DNA of 64,000 bases from NCBI RefSeq assembly GCF_021631985.1, contig NZ_CP070225.1, positions 2,852,001 to 2,916,000 on the forward strand. The letters are read 5' to 3'. Shown piece by piece: positions 9,245 to 17,952 of the stretch. Under the pieces are notes generated by a model that was not told where the DNA came from, made no database searches, and saw only the letters and a program-made list of their open reading frames with translations. This DNA comes from Sandaracinus amylolyticus. Its GTDB lineage: Bacteria; Myxococcota_A; Polyangia; Polyangiales; Sandaracinaceae. The position numbers and the translations under genes are program-made. Positions within the stretch are counted from its first letter, which is position 1. Each line of letters starts with the position of its first letter.

Positions 9245-10528
9245 ATGCGCTACACCGTCGCCCCTGTGTCCGCGCCCTCGATCCCTCCCGACGCGATCCC
9301 CGAGGCGGTGATCGATCTCTGCGAGCGCCTCGCGCGCAGCGGCTACCGCGCGTGGGTCGTCGGTGGCTGCATCCGCGATCTCCTGATGGGCGAGCGCGTG
9401 TCCGACTGGGATCTCGCGACCGACGCGACGCCCGAGGACGTGATGCGCGTGTTCCGCCGCACCGTGCCCACCGGCATCGCGCACGGCACGGTGACCGTGC
9501 TGCACCGCGGTGGGCACTACGAGGTCACGACGCTGCGCGGCGAGGGCGCGTACAGCGACGGCCGTCGCCCCGACAGCGTGCACTTCGTGTCGGACATCGA
9601 GGAGGACCTCGCGCGGCGCGACTTCACGGTGAATGCGATCGCGTTCGATCCGCGCACCGGCGAGATCGTCGATCCCTGGTGCGGCGTGCACGATCTGCAG
9701 CATCGCGTCGTGCGCGCGGTGCGCGATCCGCGCGAGCGCTTCGGCGAGGACGGCCTCCGGGTGCTGCGCGCGGCCCGCTTCGTCTCGACGCTCGAGTTCA
9801 CGCTCGATCCCGCGACCGAGGCCGCGATCCCGCCGACGCTCGAGACGTTCCGCAAGGTGAGCCCGGAGCGCGTGCACGACGAGTGGGTGAAGGCGCTCAC
9901 CAAGGCGCGCGCGCCCTCGCGCGCGTTCGACGTGATGCGCCGCACCGGCATGCTCGCGATCAGCGGGCCTGCGATCGCCGCGCTCGACGACGACGCGTTC
10001 GCGCGCGCGCTGCGCCGCGTCGACGAGACGCCTCGCGCGGTCGCGCTGCGCGTCGCCGCGCTGCTCTGGGACGCGCCCGGCGATCACGACGTGTGGATGC
10101 GCGCGTTCCGCTTCTCGAACGAGGTGCGCGAGCTCGCAGCGCATTTGCTGCGCGTGCGCGGCATGGTGGACGCGGAGGCATGGAGCGACGCCGACGTGCG
10201 GCGCTTCGTGCAGCGCGCGACGCGGGCCCACGTGGACGCGCTGCTCGAGCTCGAGCGCGCCGATCGCATCGCGCGCGGAGAGCCGACGCAGGTCGTCGAC
10301 GGCCTCGCCGCGCGGGTGCGCGCGCAGCTCGACGCGAACGTGCCGCTGGTCGCGGGTGATCTCGCGATCGGTGGCAAGGACGTGATGAGCGCGCTCGGCA
10401 GCGGCCCGGGTCGTCACGTCGGGCGCATCCTCGCCGCGCTCCTGGCGCGCGTGGTCGACGATCCTTCGATCAACACCCGCGAGCGCCTGCTCGCGCTGGT
10501 CCCCGAGGTCGCGAAGGAGATCGCGTGA
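9245..10528 (+). CDS. CCA-adding enzyme / poly(A) polymerase family nucleotidyltransferase
   Basis: A class II tRNA nucleotidyltransferase/poly(A) polymerase, adding CCA to tRNA 3' ends or A-tails to RNA in the cytoplasm. The catalytic head is clear: VVGGCIRDLLMG near residues 38-49 and the metal-binding DWDLAT (Asp54, Asp56). RRDFTVNAIA, RFGEDGLRVLRAARF and the helical neck (ERVHDEWVKAL) follow in family order. The length of about 427 residues is normal. The start may be the ATG at 9245 or an in-frame GTG at 9266; neither has a strong ribosome site. CCA and poly(A) activity cannot be separated by eye, so no symbol is given. The next gene starts inside this stop codon (GTGA overlap at 10525-10528), so the two are translationally coupled. 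Confidence 0.9.
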   Translation: MRYTVAPVSAPSIPPDAIPEAVIDLCERLARSGYRAWVVGGCIRDLLMGERVSDWDLATDATPEDVMRVFRRTVPTGIAHGTVTVLHRGGHYEVTTLRGEGAYSDGRRPDSVHFVSDIEEDLARRDFTVNAIAFDPRTGEIVDPWCGVHDLQHRVVRAVRDPRERFGEDGLRVLRAARFVSTLEFTLDPATEAAIPPTLETFRKVSPERVHDEWVKALTKARAPSRAFDVMRRTGMLAISGPAIAALDDDAFARALRRVDETPRAVALRVAALLWDAPGDHDVWMRAFRFSNEVRELAAHLLRVRGMVDAEAWSDADVRRFVQRATRAHVDALLELERADRIARGEPTQVVDGLAARVRAQLDANVPLVAGDLAIGGKDVMSALGSGPGRHVGRILAALLARVVDDPSINTRERLLALVPEVAKEIA

Positions 10529-11250
10529 GCGGTTGGGTCGATCTTCACTGCCACTACCTGCCCGGCATCGACGACGGAGCGCGCACCGCGGACGAAGGCC
10601 TGCGGATGCTCGGGGGCCTTCTCGATCTCGGCTGGTCGAAGGTCGTCGCGACGCCGCACATCCGCACCGCGATGTTCGAGAACCGCGCGCCCGGCCTGCG
10701 CCGCGCGTTCGACGAGATGCGCGAGATCGCCGCCGGTGCGGCGCGCATGCCCGAGCTCGCGCTCTCCGCGGAGCACTACTGCGACGACGTGTTCTGGGAT
10801 CTCTTCGTGCGAGGCGAGGCGCTGCCGTATCCCGGCGGGCGTGCCGCGCTGATCGAGTTCCACTACGACGCGTGGCCGCGCAACGTCGAGCGCCGCCTCT
10901 TCGACATGCAGGTGCGCGGCGTGCGCCCCGTGATCGCGCACCCCGAGCGCTACGCCGCGCTCTTCCGCGAGACCGATCCCCTCGATCCCCTGCTCGACGT
11001 CGGCGCGCTCACGCTGCTCGACGTGATGTCGCTGGTGGGCCGCTACGGTGAGCGCCCGCGCCGCGCTGCCGAGCGCATGCTCGAGGAGGGCGCGTACGAC
11101 GCAGCGTGCACCGACTCGCACCGCCCCGACGACGTGGCGATCGTCGAGCGCGCGGTGGAGCGCCTGCGCGCGCTGATCGGCGCCGAAGAAACCGAGCTTT
11201 TGCTCGGTTCTCATCCGCGCGCGATCCTCGACGGCACCTACGAGCCCTGA
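10525..11250 (+). CDS. PHP-type tyrosine-protein phosphatase (CpsB/YwqE family)
   Basis: A metal-dependent protein-tyrosine phosphatase of the PHP superfamily; relatives dephosphorylate bacterial tyrosine kinases that control exopolysaccharide export. WVDLHCHYLPGIDDGARTAD at the N-terminus gives the first metal ligands, ATPHI the next, and later FHYDAWP, AHPERY and CTDSHR supply the others in family order. The length of 241 residues is close to the usual 250. The GTG start overlaps the preceding stop by four bases. No kinase or polysaccharide gene lies next to it, so its partner is elsewhere. A different PHP esterase activity is possible but the CpsB-like order of motifs favours the phosphatase. 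Confidence 0.87.
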   Translation: MSGWVDLHCHYLPGIDDGARTADEGLRMLGGLLDLGWSKVVATPHIRTAMFENRAPGLRRAFDEMREIAAGAARMPELALSAEHYCDDVFWDLFVRGEALPYPGGRAALIEFHYDAWPRNVERRLFDMQVRGVRPVIAHPERYAALFRETDPLDPLLDVGALTLLDVMSLVGRYGERPRRAAERMLEEGAYDAACTDSHRPDDVAIVERAVERLRALIGAEETELLLGSHPRAILDGTYEP

Positions 11251-11379
11251 GCCGAGCTGGAGTCTCCGACATCGATTCGGCGATGGGCCGCGAGCCGTTC
11301 GGCCACCCTGGAGCATCGACTACGACACCGGCTCTCGACCGGTTCGGGTGCCCCGAGTATCACTCCCCGTCTTCTCCGG

Positions 11380-12480
11380 ATGTCCTCGACCGCGACGACC
11401 GAGAGCGCCTCGAGCGCGCCCACCCCCGTGACCGCTTCCGTGCCTCCTGCGCCCGAGCCCTCGTTCGCGCGTCGCGTGCTGCCGAAGCTCGGCATCTCGT
11501 TCGCGCTCGCGGGCCTCTTCGTGTGGCTGCTCGAGCGCGGCGGCATGCCGCTCATCCCGTCCGCCGACGCGTTCGCGCGCGTGCGCTGGTGGACGGTGCC
11601 CGCGTACATGGCGCTCCTGCTGGTCACGCACTTCTTCCGTGCGAGCCGCTGGCGCTTCCTGATCACCCCCGTGAAGAACGTGCCGTTCCGCGAGGTGATC
11701 GTCCTGAACTGGATCGGCTTCTTCGCGATCTTCGCGCTGCCGCTCCGGCTCGGCGAGATGGCGCGCCCCGCGCTCACGAAGATGCGACAGGGCGTGCCGA
11801 TCTCCGCGGGCTTCGGCACCGTCGCGGTAGAGCGCGTGATCGACGGGCTCGTGACGAGCCTCTGCGTCGTGTGGGCGCTCGTCGCGCTGCCGCACCGCGA
11901 CGTCGACGATCCGATCGCGCGCAGCCTGCCGTACTACGGCGGGCTCGCGGTGAGCGTGTTCGCGGCGGCGATGATCGGCCTCGTGCTCTTCCTGTGGCAG
12001 CGCGCGCTCGCGGTGCGGCTCGTCGACTGGACGTTCGGGCTCGTGAGCAAGCGCCTCGCATCGAAGGTCGCGGAGAAGGTCGCGAGCGTGGCCGACGGAG
12101 TCCGCTCGATCGCGGTGCCGAGCCTCGCGGCGGGCTTCGTGATCGAGACGCTCGTCTACTGGTTCGTGAACGCGCTCGGGATGTGGCTGCTCGGCTGGGG
12201 CTGCGGCCTCGACATGGGCTTCGGCCACGCGGTCGCGGTCATGGGCATCCTCGCGATCGGGATCCTGCTGCCCGCGGGCCCGGGGCTCTTCGGGAACTTC
12301 CAGCTCGCGATCTCGGTCGCGCTGAAGCTGTTCTTCGCGGAGTCGATCGTCGGCGCCGAGGGCGCGGTCTACGTGTTCCTGATGTACGTGACCCAGGCCG
12401 TGATGATGACGCTCACGGGCGTGCTCCCGCTCTACGCGCTCAAGCTGCGCTTCTCGGATCTGCTCACCGCGCGCGCCTGA
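11380..12480 (+). CDS. Flippase-like membrane protein (UPF0104 / lysylphosphatidylglycerol synthase TM region)
   Basis: An integral membrane protein of the AglD/MprF transmembrane-region family. The first about 30 residues are a Ser/Thr/Pro/Ala-rich leader; from residue 31 on there are about eight hydrophobic helices, starting with ISFALAGLFVWLLERGG. Family signatures are visible: HFFRASRWRFLI, LPLRLGEMARPAL and TVAVERVIDGL. LLPAGPGLFGNFQ near the C-terminus is also typical. The length of 366 is usual. Members are thought to move or modify lipid-linked molecules, but the substrate is not readable here. The 129-base gap upstream holds no clear promoter. Confidence 0.85.
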   Translation: MSSTATTESASSAPTPVTASVPPAPEPSFARRVLPKLGISFALAGLFVWLLERGGMPLIPSADAFARVRWWTVPAYMALLLVTHFFRASRWRFLITPVKNVPFREVIVLNWIGFFAIFALPLRLGEMARPALTKMRQGVPISAGFGTVAVERVIDGLVTSLCVVWALVALPHRDVDDPIARSLPYYGGLAVSVFAAAMIGLVLFLWQRALAVRLVDWTFGLVSKRLASKVAEKVASVADGVRSIAVPSLAAGFVIETLVYWFVNALGMWLLGWGCGLDMGFGHAVAVMGILAIGILLPAGPGLFGNFQLAISVALKLFFAESIVGAEGAVYVFLMYVTQAVMMTLTGVLPLYALKLRFSDLLTARA

Positions 12481-12486
12481 GCGCGG

Positions 12487-14316
12487 TCACTCGAAGAGGC
12501 GCGCGTGGACCGCGCGCGCCCACGCGACGATCGACGCGACGCTGGGCTCGTCGTCGCTCCGCACCACGAGCGTGAGCGCGCCGCCGGCGCGCGCGACCGT
12601 CGCAGCGCGCGCGATCCCAGAGGCCCACGCGTGATCCGCAGCGGCGATCGCGTCGACGTCCTCGGCGCGACCACCGAGCATCGAGCGGAAGAACCGCGCG
12701 AGCCGCACCGACACGCCATCGACCGGCGGCGCATCGTCGATCGCGCGCGCTGCCGTCAGCTCGACGACGAAGGTGTCGCCGTCGACCCGCACCTCGCAGC
12801 TCAGCTCGCCGGCGTCGACGTCGAGCGCGACGGTGCGCCCGTCGATCGCGAGGTCGCGATATCCGCCGCCGGTCCACGCGAGCGCGACCAGGCGCAGCAG
12901 CCGACGCGCCCCCTCGTCATCGCTCGGCTCGGGGACAGCCGGAGGCTCGGAGCGCGGCGGGGCAGGGCGGGGCGCATCGATCTCGGGGACCGGATGCACA
13001 CGCGCGAGATCGACCGTCGCGCGACCGTGACCTTCGAGCTCGACCCGCGCGACGCCTTCGTCGGCGCGGATCTTCAGGACACGCCCGCGCACGCGATCGC
13101 CGGGCAGCCGCTCCACGAGCACGCGCGTGCCGTGCTCGAGGCCGCTCGGCACCGCGCTCGCGATCGGCGCGCCACCACGCCTCCACGACGACGCCGCGTC
13201 GATCAGCGAGGTGCCCGCATCGGCGACCCGCACCTCGGCGCGGTTCGCGATCGCCCCGGTCACGCGTCCTGCCCGATACACCACGTGCGCACGCTTGCCG
13301 CGCCCCTCGCGCATCTCGACCACGACGTGCGGTCCGCGCGCCGGCAGCAGCGACGCGAGCGGCGCGGCCGCGAGGTGCTTCCCGCGTGCCCACGAGCGCA
13401 CGCGACCGTGCTCCACGCACACGTCGGCGCCACGCACCGCGACGACGCGCCCGCGCGTCCACTCGCCGCTCACCGCGAGCACCAGCACGTCCGCGCCCTC
13501 GGCGAACGTCGGAAGCTCGACGCTGCTCGCCTGCGGGATCGACGGCGGCGCGCTCTCGGTGACGACGACGCGCGCAGCGGGCACCCACTCCACCGATCCG
13601 TCGTCCCACGCGACCTCGACGCTCGATCCCTCGACCGCGCGCACCGCGCCCAGGTAGTGCACACGATCCACCCAACGCGCGATCACGCGCGCGCCCGGCT
13701 CGGCCACGAGCCCGCGCGACCTCGGCGGCTCGGGAGGACGCGCCGCGCCCCCGAGCGCGAGCTGATCCGGCGGGTGCCACACGCCGTGTGACGCGCGGGC
13801 GTATCGCACGAAGAGCGCGCGTGATCCCACCGCGGCGATCCACCCGTCGTGCCCGTCCGCGCGCACCGAGACGCCCTCGCGCCATCCCGCGGCGCGCAGG
13901 CGCTCCGCAGCCTCGACGTCGACGCGCCCGCGCGGCAGCACGTCGCTCGCGATCACCGCGTGTTCGTCGCCTTCGTCGTAGCGCACCACGCCGTCGCGAT
14001 CGCTCGCGCGACGCACCAACACACCCGGATGGAAGCGCTTGCGATCCCACAGCACGACCACCGGTGATCCCTCGACCGGCAGCACACCCGGCGCGACGTC
14101 GGGAAGCGACGCGACGCGCTCGGGCGTGATCGTCTCGAACGTGTCGCCGAACCCGACCAGCGTCGGCAACCACTCGGCGCCCTCGCTGATCCCGAAGCGC
14201 ACGCGCACCTCGTCGTCGTCGACCGAGAGCACACTCGCGCGCAGCCAGAACCCGCGCGACGTCTCCGCGAGCACCGTCGCGCCCTTGCGTACGCCCGCCG
14301 GCCATCGCTGCGGCAT
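12487..14316 (-). CDS. Large protein of repeated Tudor/agenet-like barrels
   Basis: No known family recognised. The ATG at 14316 (MPQRWPAGVRKG) is chosen because 60 bases separate it from the divergent ATG at 14377; longer starts run into that region. The 609-residue product is soluble with no signal. Residues about 1-470 are a chain of short beta-barrel modules of about 55-60 residues. Each has the pattern V-x-A-x-W-x(4)-Y-x-G-x-V-x(10-14)-V-x-Y/W-D-D-G-x(2)-E-x-V, for example VEVAWDDGSVEWVPAARVVV, GVVRYDEGDEHAV and REGVSVRADGHDGWIAAVGS. This is the Tudor/agenet/SH3-like signature. A Pro-rich linker leads to a C-terminal domain of about 130 residues. Ligand and role are unknown; methyl-ligand binding is a guess from the fold alone. 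Confidence 0.8.
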   Translation of the reverse strand: MPQRWPAGVRKGATVLAETSRGFWLRASVLSVDDDEVRVRFGISEGAEWLPTLVGFGDTFETITPERVASLPDVAPGVLPVEGSPVVVLWDRKRFHPGVLVRRASDRDGVVRYDEGDEHAVIASDVLPRGRVDVEAAERLRAAGWREGVSVRADGHDGWIAAVGSRALFVRYARASHGVWHPPDQLALGGAARPPEPPRSRGLVAEPGARVIARWVDRVHYLGAVRAVEGSSVEVAWDDGSVEWVPAARVVVTESAPPSIPQASSVELPTFAEGADVLVLAVSGEWTRGRVVAVRGADVCVEHGRVRSWARGKHLAAAPLASLLPARGPHVVVEMREGRGKRAHVVYRAGRVTGAIANRAEVRVADAGTSLIDAASSWRRGGAPIASAVPSGLEHGTRVLVERLPGDRVRGRVLKIRADEGVARVELEGHGRATVDLARVHPVPEIDAPRPAPPRSEPPAVPEPSDDEGARRLLRLVALAWTGGGYRDLAIDGRTVALDVDAGELSCEVRVDGDTFVVELTAARAIDDAPPVDGVSVRLARFFRSMLGGRAEDVDAIAAADHAWASGIARAATVARAGGALTLVVRSDDEPSVASIVAWARAVHARLFE

Positions 14317-14376
14317 CGCGCGAGTCTGCCGGAAACTTGCGGGCATCGCGCGCGCTCGCGTATCGGTCGAGACGTC

Positions 14377-14865
14377 ATGCGTCGTCGTTCCTTCCTCGCG
14401 GGCGTGCCCGCAGCGCTGGGTTGCCTCGGCGCTGCAGCGGTGATCGCAGCGCCGCGCGTCGCACGAGCGCGCGTGCAGACCGACTACGCGTACGCGTGGG
14501 CCCAGGTCTGGCAGGCATCGGTGCGGCTCGTGCGCGTCGATCTCGGCTGTCCGATCACCGATCGTGACGAGGACATCGGCTACGTGATGTTCGACTACGC
14601 CGACGCGGGTCGGACCCACGCGGGCAGCGTCGAGCTCGTGCGAACGACCGGCAGCGACGGCATCGAGCGGGTGAGGGCGGTCGTGCAGATTCCCTCGATG
14701 CCGTCGTGGGTCGAGCGCATGATCCTCGACCGCCTCACGCGGAAGCTCCGCGACGACTTCGGAGAGCCTCCGCGGCTCGCGCGCCCGGTGAGATCGGAGC
14801 GCGAGCGACCCGCCGATCCGCCCGCCGAACCCTCGGATCCGCCCGCTGACACCCCCGCGGAGTGA
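14377..14865 (+). CDS. Exported hypothetical protein with Tat-like signal
   Basis: Not recognised. The ATG at 14377 gives MRRRSFLAGVPAALG, a twin-arginine-type signal (RRRSFLAG) followed by a hydrophobic core and an Ala-rich cleavage region (about residue 31). The mature part has a compact domain of about 95 residues (YAWAQVWQASVRLVRVDLGC, DIGYVMFDYADAG, PSMPSWVERMILDRL). The tail is Pro/Glu-rich and may be a disordered linker. The alternation of strands and helices suggests a small alpha/beta fold. It is divergent from the barrel protein and upstream of the aspartate kinase, with no operon link. Confidence 0.75.
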   Translation: MRRRSFLAGVPAALGCLGAAAVIAAPRVARARVQTDYAYAWAQVWQASVRLVRVDLGCPITDRDEDIGYVMFDYADAGRTHAGSVELVRTTGSDGIERVRAVVQIPSMPSWVERMILDRLTRKLRDDFGEPPRLARPVRSERERPADPPAEPSDPPADTPAE

Positions 14866-14876
14866 CTTTGCGCATA

Positions 14877-14909
14877 ATGCGTTGACGCATCGGAGAACGC
14901 GCGTACTCT
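14877..14909 (+). promoter_or_regulatory. Putative lysC promoter with overlapping palindrome
   Basis: TTGACG (14882-14887) and TACTCT (14904-14909) are 16 bases apart and point at the GTG at 14919, which would leave an almost leaderless transcript. The perfect inverted repeat ATGCGT-TG-ACGCAT (14877-14890) overlaps the -35 and could be an operator. Pattern evidence only. Confidence 0.4.
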
Positions 14910-14918
14910 TCGCGCCCC

Positions 14919-16142
14919 GTGGCCCTGATCGTCCAGAAGTTCGGCGGCACCAGCGTCGGCTCGATCGAGCGGATCAAGAACGTCGCCCAGCGTGTCGCCC
15001 GTGCCCGTGCGGCCGGCGACGAGGTGGTGGTCGTCGCGAGCGCGATGTCCGGCGAGACCAATCGCCTGCTCGCCCTCGGCGCACAGATCACCAAGCATCC
15101 CAACGAGCGCGAGCTCGACGCGCTGGTCGCGACGGGCGAGCAGGTCTCGGTCGCGCTGCTCGCGATCGCGCTCGAGTCGTTCGGCGTGCCGGCGCGCTCG
15201 TTCCTCGGGCACCAGGTCCGGCTGCGCACCGACAGCGGCTTCACGAAGGCGCGCATCCGGGGCCTCGACGCCGACGTGCTGCTCGCGACGATCCGCGACG
15301 GTCGCGTGCCGATCGTCGCGGGCTTCCAGGGCGTGGACGACGAGGGCAACGTCACGACGCTCGGCCGCGGTGGCTCGGACACGACGGCGGTCGCGATCGC
15401 AGCGGCGCTCGGTCAGGGCGTCGCGTGCGAGATCTACACGGACGTCGAGGGCGTCTACACGGCGGACCCCAACGTCTGCAAGAACGCGAAGAAGGTCGGG
15501 CGGATCAGCTACGAGGAGATGCTCGAGCTGGCCTCTCTCGGCGCGAAGGTCCTGCAGATCCGATCGGTGGAGCTGGCGATGAAGTACGCGGTCCCGGTGC
15601 ACGTACGCTCGAGCTTCTCGGACGCCCCCGGCACGTGGGTCGTCGGTGAAGAGGCCTCGCTGGAGTCGGTCGTCGTGGCCGGCGTCACGAGCGACAAGAA
15701 CGAGGCGAAGGTCACGATCCGCGACGTGCCCGATCAGCCCGGCCGCGCGGCGTCGCTCTTCGAGGCGCTCGCGGACGCGCGCATCTCGGTCGACATGATC
15801 ATCCAGAACCCGAGCGCGACGGCGGGCACGGGCAAGGGCACTACGGACATGACGTTCACGGTGCCGAAGGGCGACGTCGACAAGGCGCGCGAGATCGCGA
15901 AGAAGCTCTTCGAGTCGCAGGGCGTCGACGTCGACGGCGAGGTCGTGAAGGTCTCGATCGTCGGGCTCGGGATGCGCTCGCACGCGGGCGTCGCGGCGAA
16001 GATGTTCCGCATCCTCGCGGACGAGGGCATCAACATCCAGGCGATCAGCACGAGCGAGATCAAGGTCTCGTGCCTGATCCACTCGAAGTACCACGAGCTC
16101 GCGGTGCGCGCGCTGCACGACGGCTTCGCTCTCGGCGAGTGA
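14919..16142 (+). CDS. lysC: Aspartate kinase
   Basis: Phosphorylates L-aspartate with ATP, the first step to lysine, threonine, methionine and diaminopimelate. The N-terminus VQKFGGTSVGS is the kinase signature; further motifs are ATGEQVSVALLA, GRGGSDTTAVAIA (substrate/ATP loop) and the EIYTDVEGVYTADPNV segment. Two ACT domains follow (about residues 270-340 and 345-407), with GMRSHAGVAAKMF and NIQAISTSEIKVS in the second, so feedback control by lysine and/or threonine is likely. At 407 residues it is a normal monofunctional enzyme. The GTG at 14919 is the only sensible start, as VALIVQKF is the family N-terminus. A promoter-like pair lies immediately upstream; no amino-acid biosynthesis gene is adjacent. 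Confidence 0.96.
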   Translation: MALIVQKFGGTSVGSIERIKNVAQRVARARAAGDEVVVVASAMSGETNRLLALGAQITKHPNERELDALVATGEQVSVALLAIALESFGVPARSFLGHQVRLRTDSGFTKARIRGLDADVLLATIRDGRVPIVAGFQGVDDEGNVTTLGRGGSDTTAVAIAAALGQGVACEIYTDVEGVYTADPNVCKNAKKVGRISYEEMLELASLGAKVLQIRSVELAMKYAVPVHVRSSFSDAPGTWVVGEEASLESVVVAGVTSDKNEAKVTIRDVPDQPGRAASLFEALADARISVDMIIQNPSATAGTGKGTTDMTFTVPKGDVDKAREIAKKLFESQGVDVDGEVVKVSIVGLGMRSHAGVAAKMFRILADEGINIQAISTSEIKVSCLIHSKYHELAVRALHDGFALGE

Positions 16143-16169
16143 TCCGCAACGGACGCGGGGGCGCGCTCG

Positions 16170-16556
16170 ATGGCGCCCCGCGTGTCGACCGCTCGTCGCC
16201 CCTCGTCGTCTCCGATCGCTGCGCTCGGTGTCCTCCTCGTCGCGGTCGCGCTGGGCGTGCTCGCCGCGCGACATCGCGCCGAGCGTCCTCCCGCGGCTGC
16301 GGTCGACCTGGCGCCCGAGCCCGATCAGGAGCGCGAGACCGGCCCGCTCGATCTGAACGTCGCCGACGCGGCCGCGCTCCAGGCGCTCCCGCGGATCGGT
16401 CCCTCGTTGGCGCGCCGGATCATCGAGGATCGCGAGGCGAACGGGCCGTTCACGAGCGTCGACGATCTCGATCGCGTGCGCGGGATCGGCCCGGCGACGA
16501 TCGAGCAGCTGCGCGCGCTGGTGCGGGTCGGAGGCGCCGCGACGTCGCGCGAATGA
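16170..16556 (+). CDS. ComEA-like helix-hairpin-helix protein
   Basis: A small membrane-anchored DNA-binding protein. The ATG at 16170 is followed by a basic stretch and a hydrophobic helix (about residues 17-33, PIAALGVLLVAVALGVLA). After a short linker comes the ComEA-type helix-hairpin-helix pair (about 60-122): LNVADAAALQALPRIGPSLA and GIGPATIEQLRALV. In competent bacteria ComEA takes up incoming DNA at the outer face of the membrane; whether this copy does so is inferred. Its length of 128 is short but typical of single-domain ComEA relatives. It begins 27 bases after lysC and may be co-transcribed. Confidence 0.83.
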   Translation: MAPRVSTARRPSSSPIAALGVLLVAVALGVLAARHRAERPPAAAVDLAPEPDQERETGPLDLNVADAAALQALPRIGPSLARRIIEDREANGPFTSVDDLDRVRGIGPATIEQLRALVRVGGAATSRE

Positions 16557-16603
16557 CGCACCACGCTCGCTTGCACGGTCCGGGCGCCGAGCGTAGACCG
16601 ACC

Positions 16604-16628
16604 GGCTTCTCACAGAAGCCAGGGGTTT
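16604..16628 (+). terminator. Possible intrinsic terminator or leader hairpin
   Basis: GGCTTCT-CAC-AGAAGCC is a perfect 7-bp stem (16604-16620) followed by AGGGGTTTT. It lies between the comEA-like stop (16556) and the next ATG (16636), so it may end the first transcript or sit in the leader of the second. Confidence 0.45.
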
Positions 16629-16635
16629 TCACCGC

Positions 16636-17766
16636 ATGCGCGCCATTCGTACTTCAGCGAGCCGTGCTTCCTTCGCCGCGCTGCTCGCGTGCACCACGAT
16701 CTTCACCGTCGCCTGCGGCGACGACGACGGAACCGGCGGCACCGACGCCGGCGGGGGCGGGATGGACGCGGGCCGCGACGCCGCGACCTCGATGTGCACG
16801 AGCACGGGACCGGAGAACACGGTCGCCGCCTGCAGCGACGGCTGCGACAACGAGCCCGACGAGTTCGCGGACTGCGACGACTTCGACTGCTGCAGCGTGC
16901 GCACCGATTGCCCGGCGACGAGCGAGTGCGGGCGACGCGCCGACGGCGGCGTGCGCGCCGACGGCGGCGCGCCGACCACGGTGACGATCGAGCAGCTCCA
17001 GGACCGTGAAGACGCGGCGCACCCCGCGCCCGGCGCGCGCATCACCGTCGATCAGGAGGGCATGATCGCGCTCACGCCGCGTCTCCTCGTCGGATCGGCC
17101 ACCGGTGGCTCGTCGCGTACCTGTCGCTTCGCCGTGTGGGTCGGCAGTGCCGAGGGCGGTGACTTCAGCGCCATCCAGGTGCAGGAGCTCATCGATCTGC
17201 CCGAGGGCACCGCGAACTGCTTCGCGCTCGCGCCCAACCGCATCAGCGCCGACTTCGCGCCGGGCGATGCCGTGACCGCGATCGAGAACGCGACCTACAA
17301 CGAGTTCTGCGCCGGTCCGTCGGGCCCGCCGCCCTCGCCGTGCACCGACTTCGAGCAGTCCAACGTCTTCCTCGGCGGGACGGCGACGATCACGCGTGGG
17401 GCCGCCGGAACCGCGCCGGAGCCGACGGTCGTCGCGGTCGCCGATCTCGTCGCTGCCGAAGGCGCGCCCGGTCCGCGAGCGCTCGCGCTCGAAGGCACGC
17501 TGCTGCGCGTCGAAGACGTGCGCATCAATGCGACGGTCGACGGGAGCTTCACGCAGTACTCGGCGTTCCTGACGGACGCCCCGACGATCGAGCTCGACAT
17601 CCAGGTCTCGAACTTCCCGAGCACGGCCTGCGTGCGCAGCCACTTCGACACCCTCGCCGAGGGCACCGACACGGCCACGGTGACCGGCATCCTGCTGCCG
17701 AACTTCGGCCGCTGGACGCTGCGCCTGCGCAACGAGTCGGACGTCGAAGGCCTGACCTGCGAGTGA
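16636..17766 (+). CDS. Hypothetical lipoprotein with Cys-rich N-terminal region
   Basis: Not recognised. The 376-residue product starts with a basic N-terminus and a hydrophobic core, ending in the lipobox-like VACG; GDDDGTGGTDAGGGG is the low-complexity linker common in myxobacterial lipoproteins. A cysteine-rich stretch (about residues 65-95, C-S-D-G-C-D-N then D-C-D-D-F-D-C-C) recalls the CxDGxDND-type motif found in many secreted myxobacterial proteins. The remaining about 270 residues resemble an OB-like beta region (VTIEQLQDRE, LEGTLLRVEDVRI, VTGILLPNFGRW), as in secreted nuclease-associated domains. A perfect hairpin follows 30 bases after the stop. Confidence 0.8.
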   Translation: MRAIRTSASRASFAALLACTTIFTVACGDDDGTGGTDAGGGGMDAGRDAATSMCTSTGPENTVAACSDGCDNEPDEFADCDDFDCCSVRTDCPATSECGRRADGGVRADGGAPTTVTIEQLQDREDAAHPAPGARITVDQEGMIALTPRLLVGSATGGSSRTCRFAVWVGSAEGGDFSAIQVQELIDLPEGTANCFALAPNRISADFAPGDAVTAIENATYNEFCAGPSGPPPSPCTDFEQSNVFLGGTATITRGAAGTAPEPTVVAVADLVAAEGAPGPRALALEGTLLRVEDVRINATVDGSFTQYSAFLTDAPTIELDIQVSNFPSTACVRSHFDTLAEGTDTATVTGILLPNFGRWTLRLRNESDVEGLTCE

Positions 17767-17796
17767 GCTGACGGGACCGCGCTCGTCGGACGCAAC

Positions 17797-17828
17797 CCGC
17801 GCGGTTCTCGTTTTCGAGAACCGCGCGG
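17797..17828. terminator. Perfect 14-bp hairpin with TTTT loop
   Basis: CCGCGCGGTTCTCG, loop TTTT, CGAGAACCGCGCGG (17797-17828), 30 bases after the lipoprotein stop and 125 bases before the convergent gene's stop. No T-tract follows. The 186-base gap holds nothing else. It is probably a bidirectional terminator. Confidence 0.55.
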
Positions 17829-17952
17829 AGGCGCGCCCGGGCTCCGCGAGGTCGACGGCTTCACGACGGTCACGCCGAGCGTCGGAACGCGCGAGCCGCA
17901 AGATCTGGCCGGCGCGGGCGCGATTGCGCCCATCTCCTGCACCGAGTGAGGC

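Noticed and set aside
11251-11379. Regulatory RNA or riboswitch before the flippase gene
   Set aside because: No convincing conserved fold; the pairings seen are short GC matches expected by chance.
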